Shown here piece after piece: positions 15,821-22,693 of a stretch of 34,624 nt of DNA. Below the pieces are notes generated by a model, which saw nothing but the letters and a program-made list of their open reading frames with translations, did no database searches and was not told the DNA's origin. The DNA comes from a virus. The DNA is taken from IMG/VR virus record IMGVR_UViG_3300041809_003462, positions 1 to 34,624 of that record. The stretch is one strand, 5' to 3'. A program made the position numbers and the translations under genes. How positions within the stretch are numbered: position 1 is the stretch's first letter; every line of letters starts with the position of its first letter.

Positions 15821-16183
15821 ATGCAGAATTACGTGCAGCAAGGGAGAACGGTAACGGTGGTCGCGCCCTACAACGTGAACTCCGGTGGCGGGGTGGAGGT
15901 TTCGGGCACCGGCTACGTGTTCGGGATTGCGGTGAACAACCAAAACCTGGGCGACAGCATGGAAATCGCCGTCGAGGGTGTTTTCGATCTGGCGAAGGAT
16001 GCCAGCACCTTTGCCAACGGCGATTACGTGTACTGGGACAACACGAACAAAGTCGCTACCTCCACGGAGACCGGAAACAAGAAGATCGGCGTGGCGGTTC
16101 TGAGCCAGCCGATCGGCGTGAACGCGCCGGGCGGCAATGCCGGCGACGCGACGGTCCGGGTGCGGCTGAATCCGGCGTTCTGA
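15821..16183 (+). CDS. DUF2190 capsid decoration (cement) protein
   Basis: The 120-residue, beta-rich protein has the DUF2190 pattern (MQNYVQQGRTVTVVAPYNV, GTGYVFGIAVNN, EGVFDLAKDASTFANGDYVYWD, and a C-terminal GDATVRVRLNP). These proteins decorate and stabilise the capsid shell after expansion, and the position directly after the major capsid gene fits. A strong AGGAGAAAGG ribosome-binding site precedes the ATG at 15821; the longer frame from 15731 overlaps the capsid gene. Confidence 0.88.
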   Translation: MQNYVQQGRTVTVVAPYNVNSGGGVEVSGTGYVFGIAVNNQNLGDSMEIAVEGVFDLAKDASTFANGDYVYWDNTNKVATSTETGNKKIGVAVLSQPIGVNAPGGNAGDATVRVRLNPAF

Positions 16184-16477
16184 GCATTGCGTCAATTCTG
16201 GGGCGGCCATGGTGCCGCCCCGCATCATTATATAAGCGCCATTGCGCGGTGAGCGGATGATAGACGGGGGTCACGTAAGAAAACTAGTGCGAGCGCAGTT
16301 GACGCGGCCCTATCGCTTAGCGCCAAGCCGCAGACGAACAAGCCGTTGTTTCGGCTGTCGCATCCCTATCCCGTCGCTGCTGCGACGAGGTCTATACATA
16401 CTTGAAGTTCATAGGCGATTAAACACCACAGAACTCCACTTATCACTCTTCTTGGTGGCGATACAATACAGAGGAAG
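16184..16477. other. Intergenic stretch with terminator and moron promoter
   Basis: No gene is seen. The 5' part holds the hairpin listed separately. The rest is poorer in GC than the phage genes around it. TACAAT (16462-16467) is a good -10 box ten bases before the next start codon, without a clear -35. Confidence 0.4.
16200..16221 (+). terminator. Hairpin after the capsid decoration gene
   Basis: A perfect 8-base GC stem, GGGGCGGC (16200-16207) with GCCGCCCC (16214-16221), has a six-base loop and starts 16 bases after the stop codon. The following bases are AT-rich but not a clean T run, so it may terminate weakly or only protect the very abundant capsid mRNA. Confidence 0.5.
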
Positions 16478-16987
16478 ATGGCTCGCGAAACACAGCACAT
16501 GCAGCCCGTTCAATGCACCCGATGTGGCTTGCTGAGTCCTCCTGGTTCCGAGCGATGCGAGTGCGGTTTCGTATTCACTGATCCGAGTTCCTCACTGATC
16601 AGGCGCTCGGTTCCGGGATCGTGGAAGCGTCTGATCGGATCGGCAATTGTTCTATATCTTGGGATTGCCTTAATAGTCGGCGGCCTAAGGCCCCCGATCA
16701 TTCCCGAACTCATTACGGACGGTGCAGCTATGATCTTGTCTGCGGTCGCATATCGCTCGCGCAAACGGACCCTAATGCACCTTCGTCGTTTCGGCCGCAG
16801 ACGGCGGTGGCTCGAATACGCAGCGATATGCGGTTCAGTTGGCGAGATGATGCTTCGGCCTCCTTCCCCGCGCTACCATTACAATCTGGCCTTCAACTTG
16901 GTCTTTTCCGTTGGCACAATTGCCATGTACGCATACCTGGTTTTGCAGGAGCGCAGAGCCGGCGGAAAGCGTGGATTCGCGGCGTAG
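16478..16987 (+). CDS. Zinc-ribbon membrane protein, unknown function
   Basis: The 169-residue protein starts with a compact zinc ribbon (C13, C16, C27, C29, in CTRCG and CECGF), followed by two hydrophobic helices (about 50-90), a very basic RRFGRRRRW segment, and a last helix (LVFSVGTIAMYAYLVL). It looks like a host-type small membrane protein carried as a moron between the decoration and head-tail joining genes. The ATG at 16478 has GAGGAAG touching it; an ATG at 16499 is possible. The function is unknown. Confidence 0.6.
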   Translation: MARETQHMQPVQCTRCGLLSPPGSERCECGFVFTDPSSSLIRRSVPGSWKRLIGSAIVLYLGIALIVGGLRPPIIPELITDGAAMILSAVAYRSRKRTLMHLRRFGRRRRWLEYAAICGSVGEMMLRPPSPRYHYNLAFNLVFSVGTIAMYAYLVLQERRAGGKRGFAA

Positions 16988-17063
16988 GTGGAAGAATAGC
17001 CACGTTGCGGTCGTGAAACGGCATTCCAGGAATTTCTCCATCAACCTATCCCGACTATTGTCT

Positions 17064-17411
17064 ATGTCCTATTGGTCCGCGATCGACGCTGCGGCAAACA
17101 GCGTCATGCAAGATGCCTTCGGCGAGCCGGTGGTGTATCAGCCCATGCAGGGCGGCGCCGCAAACGGCGGTCCCCTGACGATCACCGCCATCCGCCACGC
17201 GCGTGTGCGAGATGAATCCGGCGGCGCGTCGAACATGGAAGAGATTTCCGTGAATCCCGCGGACCTTCCGAATTTTCCACAGCGTGGCGACGTGGTTACC
17301 GCTTGGGGATCGCAGTTCGTGGTGATGACCGCGCGCCAGCCCGACCCGTACGGCTTGGTCGAAATCACGTTGAGCCTGCGGGCGACGCCCGCGCCTCCAC
17401 CTGCTTCATGA
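17064..17411 (+). CDS. Head-tail joining protein (gpFII-like)
   Basis: The 115-residue protein begins MSYWSAIDAAANSVMQDAFGEP and has a beta-rich body ending FVVMTARQPDPYGLVEITLSLRA, the pattern of lambda gpFII-like head-tail joining proteins. The position after the capsid genes and before the tail completion gene agrees. The start was chosen as the ATG at 17064, since the longer frame overlaps the upstream membrane gene. Its stop overlaps the next start (ATGA). Confidence 0.7.
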   Translation: MSYWSAIDAAANSVMQDAFGEPVVYQPMQGGAANGGPLTITAIRHARVRDESGGASNMEEISVNPADLPNFPQRGDVVTAWGSQFVVMTARQPDPYGLVEITLSLRATPAPPPAS

Positions 17412-17902
17412 TTAACCCGAAAACGATTCTTGCGGAATGGGTCACGGCGCTCCAAGCCCTTCCCAACCTGGTCGAGGCCCTTGGCGACGCCAGCAACATC
17501 CAGTTCTATTCTGAGAACCGCGTCGTCTTCGGCAAGCAGACGCAGAACAATATCCGCCTGGCGATCATCAACATGCCGCCCGGCTCGATCATGGTCGCCT
17601 GGCATAGCAGTGGGCCGGGCCGCCTTGGTTCCGCACTGGTCTTCGTCCACAAGTTCTCGATCTATCTCAAGGCGCCGGAGACTCCGGACGTTGGCTACGA
17701 GGACTTATTCAACTGGATCGTGAACGACATTCCGGAGGGCAGCACGCTCAAAATGCTGCACACCAACGTAGATCCGGCCTGCGAGCCGATGGATTTCTAC
17801 CTGCCGTCGGCGCAGCGCAACACGGTCGTGATCAGTGAGGACGGCGCCACCTTCGAATACTTCGAGGTCCCTGTGGCGCTGATTGAGGCAACCAATCCCT
17901 AA
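17408..17902 (+). CDS. Putative tail completion protein (gpZ/gpU-like)
   Basis: The 164-residue protein begins at an ATGA overlap with the joining gene. It has an N-terminal helix (PKTILAEWVTALQALPNLVEAL), then strands with FSIYLKAPETPD and a C-terminal FEYFEVPVALIEATNP. In lambda-type genomes this slot, just before the tail tube, holds a tail terminator or completion protein. The assignment rests mainly on gene order and size; the family itself is not recognised. Confidence 0.55.
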   Translation: MINPKTILAEWVTALQALPNLVEALGDASNIQFYSENRVVFGKQTQNNIRLAIINMPPGSIMVAWHSSGPGRLGSALVFVHKFSIYLKAPETPDVGYEDLFNWIVNDIPEGSTLKMLHTNVDPACEPMDFYLPSAQRNTVVISEDGATFEYFEVPVALIEATNP

Positions 17903-17919
17903 GCGAAAGGACAAGCACT

Positions 17920-18147
17920 ATGGCAAGCGTTTTCCTACGTGCCCCACACAGCGATGAAGTGAAGGAAGTCGAGGCGACCGCTGAACGTCTCACGCCCTAC
18001 CTCGTCGCTGGTTGGCGCCAGGCCCCGGCACCTGTGGCCCAGAAGCCTCCGGTATCTCCGGCCCCAGTTCCAGCAGCCCCGGATCCGGCACCTCCAACTC
18101 CGCCGCATCCAGAAGCGTCGCCGGTTCCGGCCAAGGAGGACCAGTAG
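17920..18147 (+). CDS. Small proline-rich tail-region protein
   Basis: The 75-residue protein has a short folded N-terminus (VFLRAPHSDEVKEVEATAERLTPYLVAGW), which resembles short phage proteins that carry a capping motif, and a Pro/Ala-rich tail of about 40 residues. AAGGA lies eight bases upstream of the ATG. It ends one base before the tail tube gene, so the genes are co-translated. The function is unknown. Confidence 0.65.
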   Translation: MASVFLRAPHSDEVKEVEATAERLTPYLVAGWRQAPAPVAQKPPVSPAPVPAAPDPAPPTPPHPEASPVPAKEDQ

Positions 18148-18148
18148 A

Positions 18149-19174
18149 ATGGCCAACATCCAGGAACTGCTGGAAGGGTGGAGCTTTGGAAAGCAGACCG
18201 CCATCGGCACGGCCAACGGCACCGCTATCTGGCGGCACACGAATCTCAATACCAAGCCGTGGGCCAAGGTTCCGACCAACGAGGACGATGCGGCGGAAAT
18301 CGGCAAGGGCCACGAGTTCCCGACCGAGCTTTTCCGAAGCCACTACAACATGCCGACGTTCGAGATCTCGAAGTATGCCTCCTCCGAGATCCTCGCATGG
18401 CTGATGGCGTTCTCCCTCGGCAACGTGGTGGTGAGCGGCACCGGGCCGTACGTCTATACCGTGGTGCCCGCATTGGGCGCAACCAATCCGACAGGTCTGG
18501 AACTGCCCTACTTCTCGTTCGTGCAGCAGATCCGCCCCGGCGGGTCGGCGCTGCTGGACGAGATGCTGGTGGGCTGCGCGGTCAAATCCTGGAAGCTCTC
18601 GGTGAAGAGCGCGCCGGGCCGCGCCAGCGCCGTGGTCACCGCGGAGTGCGTTACGACCGGGCAGTATACCGCGCCCAGCGGCATCACCCTGCCCGCCGTG
18701 ATGCTGCCCCACGAGTTCAACGCCGGCATGATCACGGCCCTGAACTTCAACGGGGTTGACTACCTCACCGGCGGCGAGGGCAAGCAGTTCGTCTCGATGG
18801 ATGCCTCCTGGGACAACAACTTTCGGCCCGGCTTCTTCCCCGGCTCGGGCATGCAGGACGGCTACCAGATCCAGGGACGCTTCGAGTGGGGCGACCGGAA
18901 GTTCGTGGTGCAGTTCGTCGTGCGTGTCCAGGCCGGATCGGTCGAGTATTCGAACCTCATCAACCTGACCACCGGGACGGCGACGTTCACCATGACGCGC
19001 GACACGAACAACTCCTTCACTATGCTCATTCAGAAAATGGGCTTCAACGTGGTGGAGCTTGGAAACACGGATGGCATCGTGACGATGGCGATCACCGGCG
19101 TTCAGCTTTACGACCCAACCAACGGGCTGGTAACGATGACCGTGACCACGCCCCAACAGGGCATTTGCCAATAG
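18149..19174 (+). CDS. Major tail tube protein (gpV-like)
   Basis: This 341-residue, beta-rich protein occupies the gpV slot between completion and assembly genes. It has repeated strands and Thr/Gly-rich segments (VSGTGPYVYTVVPALG, FEWGDRKFVVQFVVRVQAGS, TGTATFTMTRDTNNSFTM). It would polymerise as hexameric rings to form the non-contractile tail tube. Its stop codon is only one base from the end of the convergent hicB gene, so the toxin-antitoxin cassette is inserted with almost no spacer. Confidence 0.8.
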   Translation: MANIQELLEGWSFGKQTAIGTANGTAIWRHTNLNTKPWAKVPTNEDDAAEIGKGHEFPTELFRSHYNMPTFEISKYASSEILAWLMAFSLGNVVVSGTGPYVYTVVPALGATNPTGLELPYFSFVQQIRPGGSALLDEMLVGCAVKSWKLSVKSAPGRASAVVTAECVTTGQYTAPSGITLPAVMLPHEFNAGMITALNFNGVDYLTGGEGKQFVSMDASWDNNFRPGFFPGSGMQDGYQIQGRFEWGDRKFVVQFVVRVQAGSVEYSNLINLTTGTATFTMTRDTNNSFTMLIQKMGFNVVELGNTDGIVTMAITGVQLYDPTNGLVTMTVTTPQQGICQ

Positions 19175-19175
19175 G

Positions 19176-19604
19176 CTAGGCCGCGTCACGGATGTCGATG
19201 GTAATTTCCTTCCCGATGACGCGGAAGGCTGCTTCGATCTGGTCGAGACGCGATTTATGGTTCAGGTCGAACAGCCGATCCACGATGCCTTTGGAAATAC
19301 CGAGACGGCGCGCCAGCTCGGCTTTGTGGATGCCCGACGCATGGAATGCCGTGTATAACTCCGCTTTCGCACTCTGCAATGCGGAAAGTCGGATCATGCG
19401 GTATTTCTTACCGCGCGGTTTGCCGGGCGCGGGTAACACCGTCCCTTGGCGAATGTGTTCCTGTACCAGAGTTTGCAGTAATGCGGTAGCCATCGACCTG
19501 GCGTCATCTTCGTCATCGCCTTGCGAGACGCCCCAACCGAAATCGGGGAACGTGATAACGAAGCCGCCGTCTTTTTCTTGTTCGTACAGCGCGGGATATT
19601 CCAT
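19176..19604 (-). CDS. hicB: HicB-type antitoxin with HTH domain
   Basis: The 142-residue protein has the HicB partial RNase-H-like fold at the N-terminus (YPALYEQEKDGGFVITFPDFGWGVSQGDDEDDARSMA is the usual pattern) and a C-terminal helix-turn-helix (IHKAELARRLGISKGIVDRLFDLNHKSRLDQIEAA). It should bind HicA and repress the promoter upstream of hicA. It follows hicA by four bases on the same strand, the toxin-first order usual for this family. Confidence 0.92.
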   Translation of the reverse strand: MEYPALYEQEKDGGFVITFPDFGWGVSQGDDEDDARSMATALLQTLVQEHIRQGTVLPAPGKPRGKKYRMIRLSALQSAKAELYTAFHASGIHKAELARRLGISKGIVDRLFDLNHKSRLDQIEAAFRVIGKEITIDIRDAA

Positions 19605-19608
19605 GGGA

Positions 19609-19791
19609 TCACTTTCTCTTTATGCCAAGTTGCTTCAGGATCTCGTAGTAGGTTCCGGTCCTGACCTCTTTGGATGGATGGCGAGGAATCGTGGTCTGGA
19701 TGCCATGGTAGGAAACAATCCAATGTCTGGTTCCGTCGGTTACGCTGCATCCCTCTTTCTCCAACCGCCGCTTCAACTCGCTCGCCTTCAC
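19609..19791 (-). CDS. hicA: HicA-type mRNA interferase toxin
   Basis: The 60-residue protein has the small double-stranded-RNA-binding HicA fold: KASELKRRLEKEGC, then DGTRHWIVSYHG with the catalytic-type His, then TTIPRHPSKEVRTGTYYEILKQLGI. Free HicA degrades mRNA. The GTG at 19791 gives the normal family length; longer in-frame starts add an unrelated N-terminus. A -10 box ends six bases before this GTG, which also supports the choice and predicts a leaderless mRNA. Confidence 0.9.
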   Translation of the reverse strand: MKASELKRRLEKEGCSVTDGTRHWIVSYHGIQTTIPRHPSKEVRTGTYYEILKQLGIKRK

Positions 19792-19797
19792 ATTTAG

Positions 19798-19839
19798 ATG
19801 GTACTCATTATGGAGAACCCGGTCAAGGAAAGAGTACTC
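19798..19839 (-). promoter_or_regulatory. hicAB promoter with repeated GTACTC operator sites
   Basis: On the minus strand TTGACC (19821-19826) and TACCAT (19798-19803) are separated by 17 bases, and the hicA GTG follows six bases later. GTACTC occurs at 19801-19806, overlapping the -10, and again at 19834-19839 inside the perfect palindrome GAGTACTC (19832-19839), upstream of the -35. The 33-base spacing is about three helical turns, suitable for cooperative HicB binding. Confidence 0.6.
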
Positions 19840-19867
19840 GTATCTGCGAACCATATTTAGGGGAATC

Positions 19868-20503
19868 ATGAAAAACGCAAAGGAAGTATCGAAAGTAGAA
19901 GTGACGGTCCGGCCGCTGTTTGACGCAGCCAAACCGTTTGTGGTGCCGATCCTGTCGGGCGGCGAGAAGAGGTGCGAGGTGCGGTTTCCTTCGGACGAGG
20001 AATGGTGTTCTTGGGCCCGCCAGCAGCGCACCGTCCGGCGGTTCCTGGGTCGCGGGAAATCGCAGACGGAGGATCTGCACCTCGCCGAGGTCAACGCGGA
20101 ACTGTTCGCCAAGATCCGGCTGGATAAAGACGGTCCGGAGTTCGACGACGCCGAGGCCGGCATGGTGATCGGCCGCATCGAGCGGTCCACCGTAACGAAC
20201 ATCGAGCGCGAAGGCATCAATTACCGGATCGAGATGAAAGTTCCCGGCGCGCGTGTGGTTCACGTACTGCGCATGCCGACCGCCAAGGAGATGCAGGACC
20301 ACGAGCGGTCCTCGACCAGCACTGTGGCGGCTCGACGGTCGATTGAGACACGGGCGTTCCTGGAGCCGAGCGGCGCTCTTTACGACAAGCTGCATGTCTC
20401 ACACGAGGGCTATGCCGGCACGGTGCCCATCGTGCATAAGTCGGCTGCGGTTTCCGAGGTCCTCGCCCAACTCGCAATCGAGGCCGACGACGACCCGGAA
20501 TGA
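19868..20503 (+). CDS. Putative tail assembly protein (gpG position)
   Basis: The 211-residue protein lies between the tail tube and the tape measure, the slot of tail assembly chaperones. The content is soluble and mixed (EVRFPSDEEWCSWARQQRTVRRFLGRGKS, a central EDLHLAEVNAELFAKIRLDKDGPEFDDAEA-type helical part, a C-terminal EVLAQLAIEADDDPE). The ATG is preceded by AGGGGA. Its stop overlaps the next start (ATGA). No recognised family signature was found, and there is no evident slippery heptamer for a gpG-T type frameshift. Confidence 0.6.
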   Translation: MKNAKEVSKVEVTVRPLFDAAKPFVVPILSGGEKRCEVRFPSDEEWCSWARQQRTVRRFLGRGKSQTEDLHLAEVNAELFAKIRLDKDGPEFDDAEAGMVIGRIERSTVTNIEREGINYRIEMKVPGARVVHVLRMPTAKEMQDHERSSTSTVAARRSIETRAFLEPSGALYDKLHVSHEGYAGTVPIVHKSAAVSEVLAQLAIEADDDPE

Positions 20504-20940
20504 CGGCGCCCGGCGACTGGCCGGAAGAACCGGGCGTGCATTTCCTAATCCGGGCTGCTCTGCAGCAGGCAGCGCTTTGCAAGTCTGAGGAAGAGTGCCC
20601 GGATCACGTCTACCGGTGCCGCAAGTGCGGGTACTTCGCCAAGCAAGAAATCGATGGCTGCCCGGAGTGCGGTGCGGGCTGGAAAGCCATCGACGTGAGC
20701 CACGGGCCGGAATGTCCGAAGCGGCTGCTCGACGAAGCCATGGAGACGGCGAATGGCGGCCTGGTCCGGCGGTGCTTCCGGCTCCTGAACGCGAAGCAGC
20801 TTGGGTTGACGATTACGCTGGCAGATATCACGGAGGAGGAGTTCCGAGTGCTGGAGTTGATTGAGGCGGAGCGGCAGGAGCAAATTAGGAGCGGGGAAGG
20901 TGACCCTGAGCGCTTTCAGAAACCGCTGCTTCGCAAGTGA
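20500..20940 (+). CDS. Zinc-ribbon protein in the tail assembly region
   Basis: The 146-residue protein overlaps the previous gene by ATGA. It carries a zinc ribbon with C40, C43, C54 and C57 (CRKCG, CPECG), plus C27 and C33 just before it, and a helical C-terminus (ITEEEFRVLELIEAERQEQI). In lambda the second chaperone part (gpT) occupies this place, made by frameshifting; here it is a separate coupled gene. It could be a tail chaperone partner or a regulator; the family is not recognised. Confidence 0.65.
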   Translation: MTAPGDWPEEPGVHFLIRAALQQAALCKSEEECPDHVYRCRKCGYFAKQEIDGCPECGAGWKAIDVSHGPECPKRLLDEAMETANGGLVRRCFRLLNAKQLGLTITLADITEEEFRVLELIEAERQEQIRSGEGDPERFQKPLLRK

Positions 20941-21021
20941 TGGCAGTACCTTCCCCATCGGCGGTCACTTAGCGAGTTCGTGCTTGCGGCTCATCTAGGG
21001 ATTTCGTATCGTGGAGGTGTA

Positions 21022-21258
21022 ATGTCCGCGGCGACAAAAATCCGTATGAGTGAGATCGTCTTGGTCGATGCGGACCTGATGCACGGGACTCCCTGCTTTC
21101 GTGGAACCCGCATTCCCGTTCATCTCCTCCTGGACGATCTCAAGAGCGGATTTACGATAGAGGACTTCCTTGCAGCGTGCCCGACTGTCACTCGAGAACA
21201 GGCGGAGCGTTACCTTGAGTTGGTGCAGGACTTGGCTACCGAATGCGCCGTGTCCTGA
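21022..21258 (+). CDS. DUF433 family antitoxin
   Basis: This 78-residue protein has the DUF433 core: VDADLMHGTPCFRGTRIPVHLLLDDLKSG, then TIEDFLAACPTVTREQAERYLE, a small helix-turn-helix-like fold. DUF433 proteins are the antitoxin halves of systems with DUF5615 PIN-like toxins, as here. GGAGGT sits just upstream of the ATG at 21022. A TATCGT box nine bases before the ATG may act as -10, although it would exclude the ribosome-binding site from the mRNA. It is the only intact toxin-antitoxin locus on the phage strand. Confidence 0.85.
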   Translation: MSAATKIRMSEIVLVDADLMHGTPCFRGTRIPVHLLLDDLKSGFTIEDFLAACPTVTREQAERYLELVQDLATECAVS

Positions 21259-21548
21259 TCGACGAGTGCATCAATCCCCGACTCGCAGGCCATCTTCGCC
21301 GGGTTCTTCCTCAGTGTTCTGTGGATACGGTCGGAGATTTGGGCTGGGCTGGTCAGCGGGACCACGTTCTCATTCCACAAATCCAGGGCCGGTTTGACAT
21401 TTTCCTGACAATCGACAAAGGCTTTGAATTCGAACATAACTTGAAGAAGTTTTCGTTCGGAGTCATCGTGCTGGAGACGGCCAACAACCAGATGCCTTCC
21501 TACGAGAGAGTACTGGAAGCTCTGGTCGAGATGATATCGAATGCGTAG
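21243..21548 (+). CDS. DUF5615 PIN-like toxin
   Basis: The 101-residue protein starts inside the end of the DUF433 gene (16-base overlap). It shows the DUF5615 pattern: RRVLIDECINPRLAGHL with the first acidic residues, then VDTVGDLGWAGQRDHVLI, then DIFLTIDKGFEFEHNL with a further aspartate, and FGVIVLETANNQ. The fold is PIN-like, a predicted ribonuclease held by the DUF433 partner. It looks intact. Confidence 0.85.
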   Translation: MRRVLIDECINPRLAGHLRRVLPQCSVDTVGDLGWAGQRDHVLIPQIQGRFDIFLTIDKGFEFEHNLKKFSFGVIVLETANNQMPSYERVLEALVEMISNA

Positions 21549-21616
21549 CACCTGGCCAGGTGGTCCGCATAGCTGATCCACAACGCTGAGGCCGCCACTG
21601 TTTCAGCGGGAAGTCG

Positions 21617-21796
21617 TTACCGGATTCCCCGGCGCGCGGCGATCTCGTGTTCCAACTCTCTTCGACTAAGCAGTTTGCCGCCAGAGGACACATAGGCGTC
21701 AGAAATTTTGCGTAGTTCCCGGCCCAGATCGGAGACTCCCGTTCTTGGCCGACTACCATTCTTTCTTGGCGCCGATTTCTTGGTAGCTCTTCCCAC
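21617..21796 (-). CDS. Small basic protein, possible orphan antitoxin
   Basis: A 59-residue frame from GTG at 21796 to TAA at 21617 has a Lys/Arg-rich N-terminus and a helical C-terminus with LGRELRKISDAYVSSGGKLL followed by SRRELEHEIAARRG. This pattern is common in small proteins encoded next to PIN or DUF433 genes. No toxin follows it. TAAAAT lies six bases before the GTG, the same spacing as in front of higB and hicA. It starts five bases after the end of a DUF433-like remnant, so the two were probably once one operon. Confidence 0.45.
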   Translation of the reverse strand: MGRATKKSAPRKNGSRPRTGVSDLGRELRKISDAYVSSGGKLLSRRELEHEIAARRGIR

Positions 21797-21800
21797 GGCT

Positions 21801-21926
21801 CTATTTTATCGCAGATGGTGATCCGATACGCCCCGATTTGAATACGCGGACGATGAGATCGAGGGTAACCCGGCTACCTGCAACACGGTATATGCCGTTC
21901 GCGACCCGGGCAACCGCTATCGGGAG
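21801..21926 (-). pseudogene. Remnant of a DUF433-like gene
   Basis: The minus strand reads VARVANGIYRVAGSRVTLDL, then IVRVFKSG, in one frame ending at TAG (21801-21803). This resembles the GxYRVxGTRVxLDxxVxxFxxG core of DUF433 proteins. There is no plausible start codon, and the second half of the domain is missing, so it appears to be a truncated copy. Similarity was judged by eye over about 30 residues only. The rest of the stretch 21549-21984 holds no other recognisable gene. Confidence 0.35.
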
Positions 21927-21984
21927 CGCGGCGGCTGAATCGATGCCGGCAAACCAAGAACCGAGCGCTGAGGTCGGGGATACG

Positions 21985-22383
21985 TCAGGGCTGTTCTTCC
22001 GAACTCAGGATCTGCGTCCTTAGCTCTACCCGGCGGGCATCATTCACCGCCAGAAGTTCCACAGTGGGGCGCCCAACGGCAGTGATTCCTACGATTCGCT
22101 CGCGCTCCAAGACGAAGTGCTCAGCCCAGTCGCTATTCCGTGGGTGAAATAGCGGAACAACCTCGCGTGTTACTGGGTCGATTGCCGTTAGGTTCGGCCC
22201 TTTGTGCAGGTTACACCGGTGGCACGCCAGTGCCAGATTGCTGGCATCGTCGGACCCGCCATGCTGTTTGGCGACGATGTGTTCAATATGATGGGTCAGC
22301 TCACTGTATTCTTGGGAGAGAAGGCAGTACTCGCAACGGCCACCCGCCCGTCGCCGCACAAACTCGCGCGTCGAGGCATCCAT
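21985..22383 (-). CDS. HNH endonuclease
   Basis: The 132-residue protein has a complete HNH nuclease: CEYC near residues 17-20, HHIEHIVAKQHGG (31-43) with the catalytic His, DDASNLALACHRCNLHKG (45-62) with the Asn, the second CxxC and the last His. It would cut DNA with a divalent metal. The remaining half carries no further domain I know. It begins four bases after the stop of the gene upstream. Phage HNH proteins can assist packaging, but its minus-strand position suggests an accessory or mobile role. Confidence 0.88.
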   Translation of the reverse strand: MDASTREFVRRRAGGRCEYCLLSQEYSELTHHIEHIVAKQHGGSDDASNLALACHRCNLHKGPNLTAIDPVTREVVPLFHPRNSDWAEHFVLERERIVGITAVGRPTVELLAVNDARRVELRTQILSSEEQP

Positions 22384-22387
22384 CGGG

Positions 22388-22645
22388 TTACATGCAAATC
22401 GGGCGCAGGTGCTGGCGGGCCTTGAGCTTAAGGATCGAGATGAAATCCGCGGCGTTGATCAACGCCTCATACTCAGTGGCCTCTTCGCTGGTAAGCACGC
22501 CCTCGTTGGCTCGTTCGGCAAGCACGTCAATGCGTTGCTGCACAGGCGGGGAGACGCGCAACTCGACAACGCGCTTAGCAGACTCGGCGTCTAGGCAGCG
22601 GCCCAAGGGGTCCAGGAGACCGTCGAGGACGGAAGCAGCACTCAT
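22388..22645 (-). CDS. Conserved hypothetical partner of the HNH nuclease
   Basis: This 85-residue, mostly helical protein (ASVLDGLLDPLGRCLDAESAKRVVEL..., QQRIDVLAERANEGVLTSEEATEYEALINAADFISILK) resembles small proteins often encoded directly before HNH genes in cyanobacteria, planctomycetes and acidobacteria. That recollection of neighbourhood is from general knowledge and was not checked. The two-gene unit could be regulatory or antitoxin-like. TACTGT sits six bases before the ATG and there is no Shine-Dalgarno site. Confidence 0.7.
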   Translation of the reverse strand: MSAASVLDGLLDPLGRCLDAESAKRVVELRVSPPVQQRIDVLAERANEGVLTSEEATEYEALINAADFISILKLKARQHLRPICM

Positions 22646-22693
22646 GCTATTACAGTACCACGAAGTTGCCGGTCGTCTTTTCGGAAGCTAGCC

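Noticed and set aside
20470-20510. Programmed frameshift between the two tail assembly genes
   Set aside because: No slippery heptamer was found near the overlap; the ATGA junction is sufficient for coupled translation.
21463-21759. 98-codon minus-strand frame
   Set aside because: Composition looks random and it overlaps the DUF5615 toxin; the 59-residue frame at 21617-21796 in another register reads much more like a protein.
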